Origin: Cyanomargarita calcarea GSE-NOS-MK-12-04C
Lineage (GTDB): Bacteria; Cyanobacteriota; Cyanobacteriia; Cyanobacteriales; Nostocaceae
Length of the DNA stretch: 64,000 nt
Assembly: GCA_019359595.1 (NCBI GenBank)
Contig: JAHHGZ010000018.1
Coordinates: forward strand, 62,001-126,000
Direction: 5' to 3'
The notes below the pieces were generated by a model that did not search any database, was not told the origin of the DNA, and was given only the letters and a program-made list of their open reading frames with translations. A program made the position numbers and the translations under genes. Shown here piece by piece: positions 63,909 to 64,000 of the stretch (positions are counted from its first letter, which is position 1; every line of letters begins with the position of its first letter).

Positions 63909-64000
63909 ATGGAAGTTCTAGAAATCAAACGCGAAATCGAAATCTTGTCCGGTCGCCTGGGTAAAACCCAGGACTATCTTTGACCTACCTGCACTGACAG
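63909..64000 (+). CDS. prfB: peptide chain release factor 2, N-terminus with +1 frameshift site
   Basis: The frame from ATG 63909 reads MEVLEIKREIEILSGRLGKT, then QDYL and an in-frame TGA at 63981-63983. The slip site CTTTGAC (63978-63984), with an AGGA stretch a few bases before it, is the classic prfB autoregulatory +1 frameshift. After the shift the frame reads DLPALT, matching the RF2 N-terminus. RF2 recognises UGA and UAA, so the frameshift senses its own level. Only ~92 bases are in the window; the body lies beyond it. Confidence 0.9.

Overview
The window comes from a cyanobacterial chromosome, most likely a filamentous, heterocyst-forming type (Nostocales-like). The signs are frequent HIP1 octamers (GCGATCGC), chlD, a SigF-type sigma factor, two Hlip genes, Ser/Thr kinases with tetratricopeptide-like tails, and many short tandem heptamer repeats between genes. 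No rRNA, tRNA or CRISPR array was seen.

Layout. 0-5 kb: signal peptide peptidase sppA, type 2 isopentenyl-diphosphate isomerase, a TPR protein. 5.5-11.3 kb: an RNA-repair cassette made of Hen1, a small PNK-like P-loop kinase, a Thg1-like 3'-5' nucleotidyltransferase and the kinase-phosphatase-ligase Pnkp. 11.4-13 kb: an IS630-family element with a frameshifted transposase, next to a truncated CHAT-protease gene. 13-23.5 kb: DUF937 protein, histidine kinase, DUF697 GTPase, HTH protein, two Ser/Thr kinases, and a rhomboid homologue without its catalytic serine. 23.5-26.6 kb: a decayed accessory patch with RecQ-like and IS5-like fragments, an HNH protein whose C-terminus is copied from a DUF6932-type protein, an XRE antitoxin-like protein and a complete DUF6932-type gene. 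27-31 kb: a 1039-residue membrane protein with seven internal repeats, then tandem hlip genes.

31-36 kb: a five-gene minus-strand operon that looks like an uncharacterised envelope-associated signalling module: coiled coil, roadblock/longin-like plus OmpA protein, Rab-like GTPase, PAS-like protein, histidine kinase. 36-41 kb: an ion/anion permease and a NrtA/CmpA-class ABC transporter (permease, Tat lipoprotein, ATPase). 41-46 kb: RsbRD-type histidine kinase, RNase III, a NYN nuclease, a MITE-like palindrome, a Uma2-type nuclease, a SAM hydroxide adenosyltransferase. 47-54 kb: a DUF6875 gene and a bimodular NRPS (A-PCP-C-A-PCP-TE). 54-64 kb: chlD, sigF, a Bax-inhibitor-1 protein, a lipoxygenase, a beta-helix surface protein, and the start of prfB with its +1 frameshift site at the right edge.

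Repeats have shaped several genes. A dispersed repeat of about 95 bp supplies the C-terminal tails of both Hen1 and the NYN protein, a heptamer-like repeat is inserted in frame in the first NRPS adenylation domain, and short IS6-like ends flank several genes. Functional calls rest on motif recognition by eye; no database search was run.
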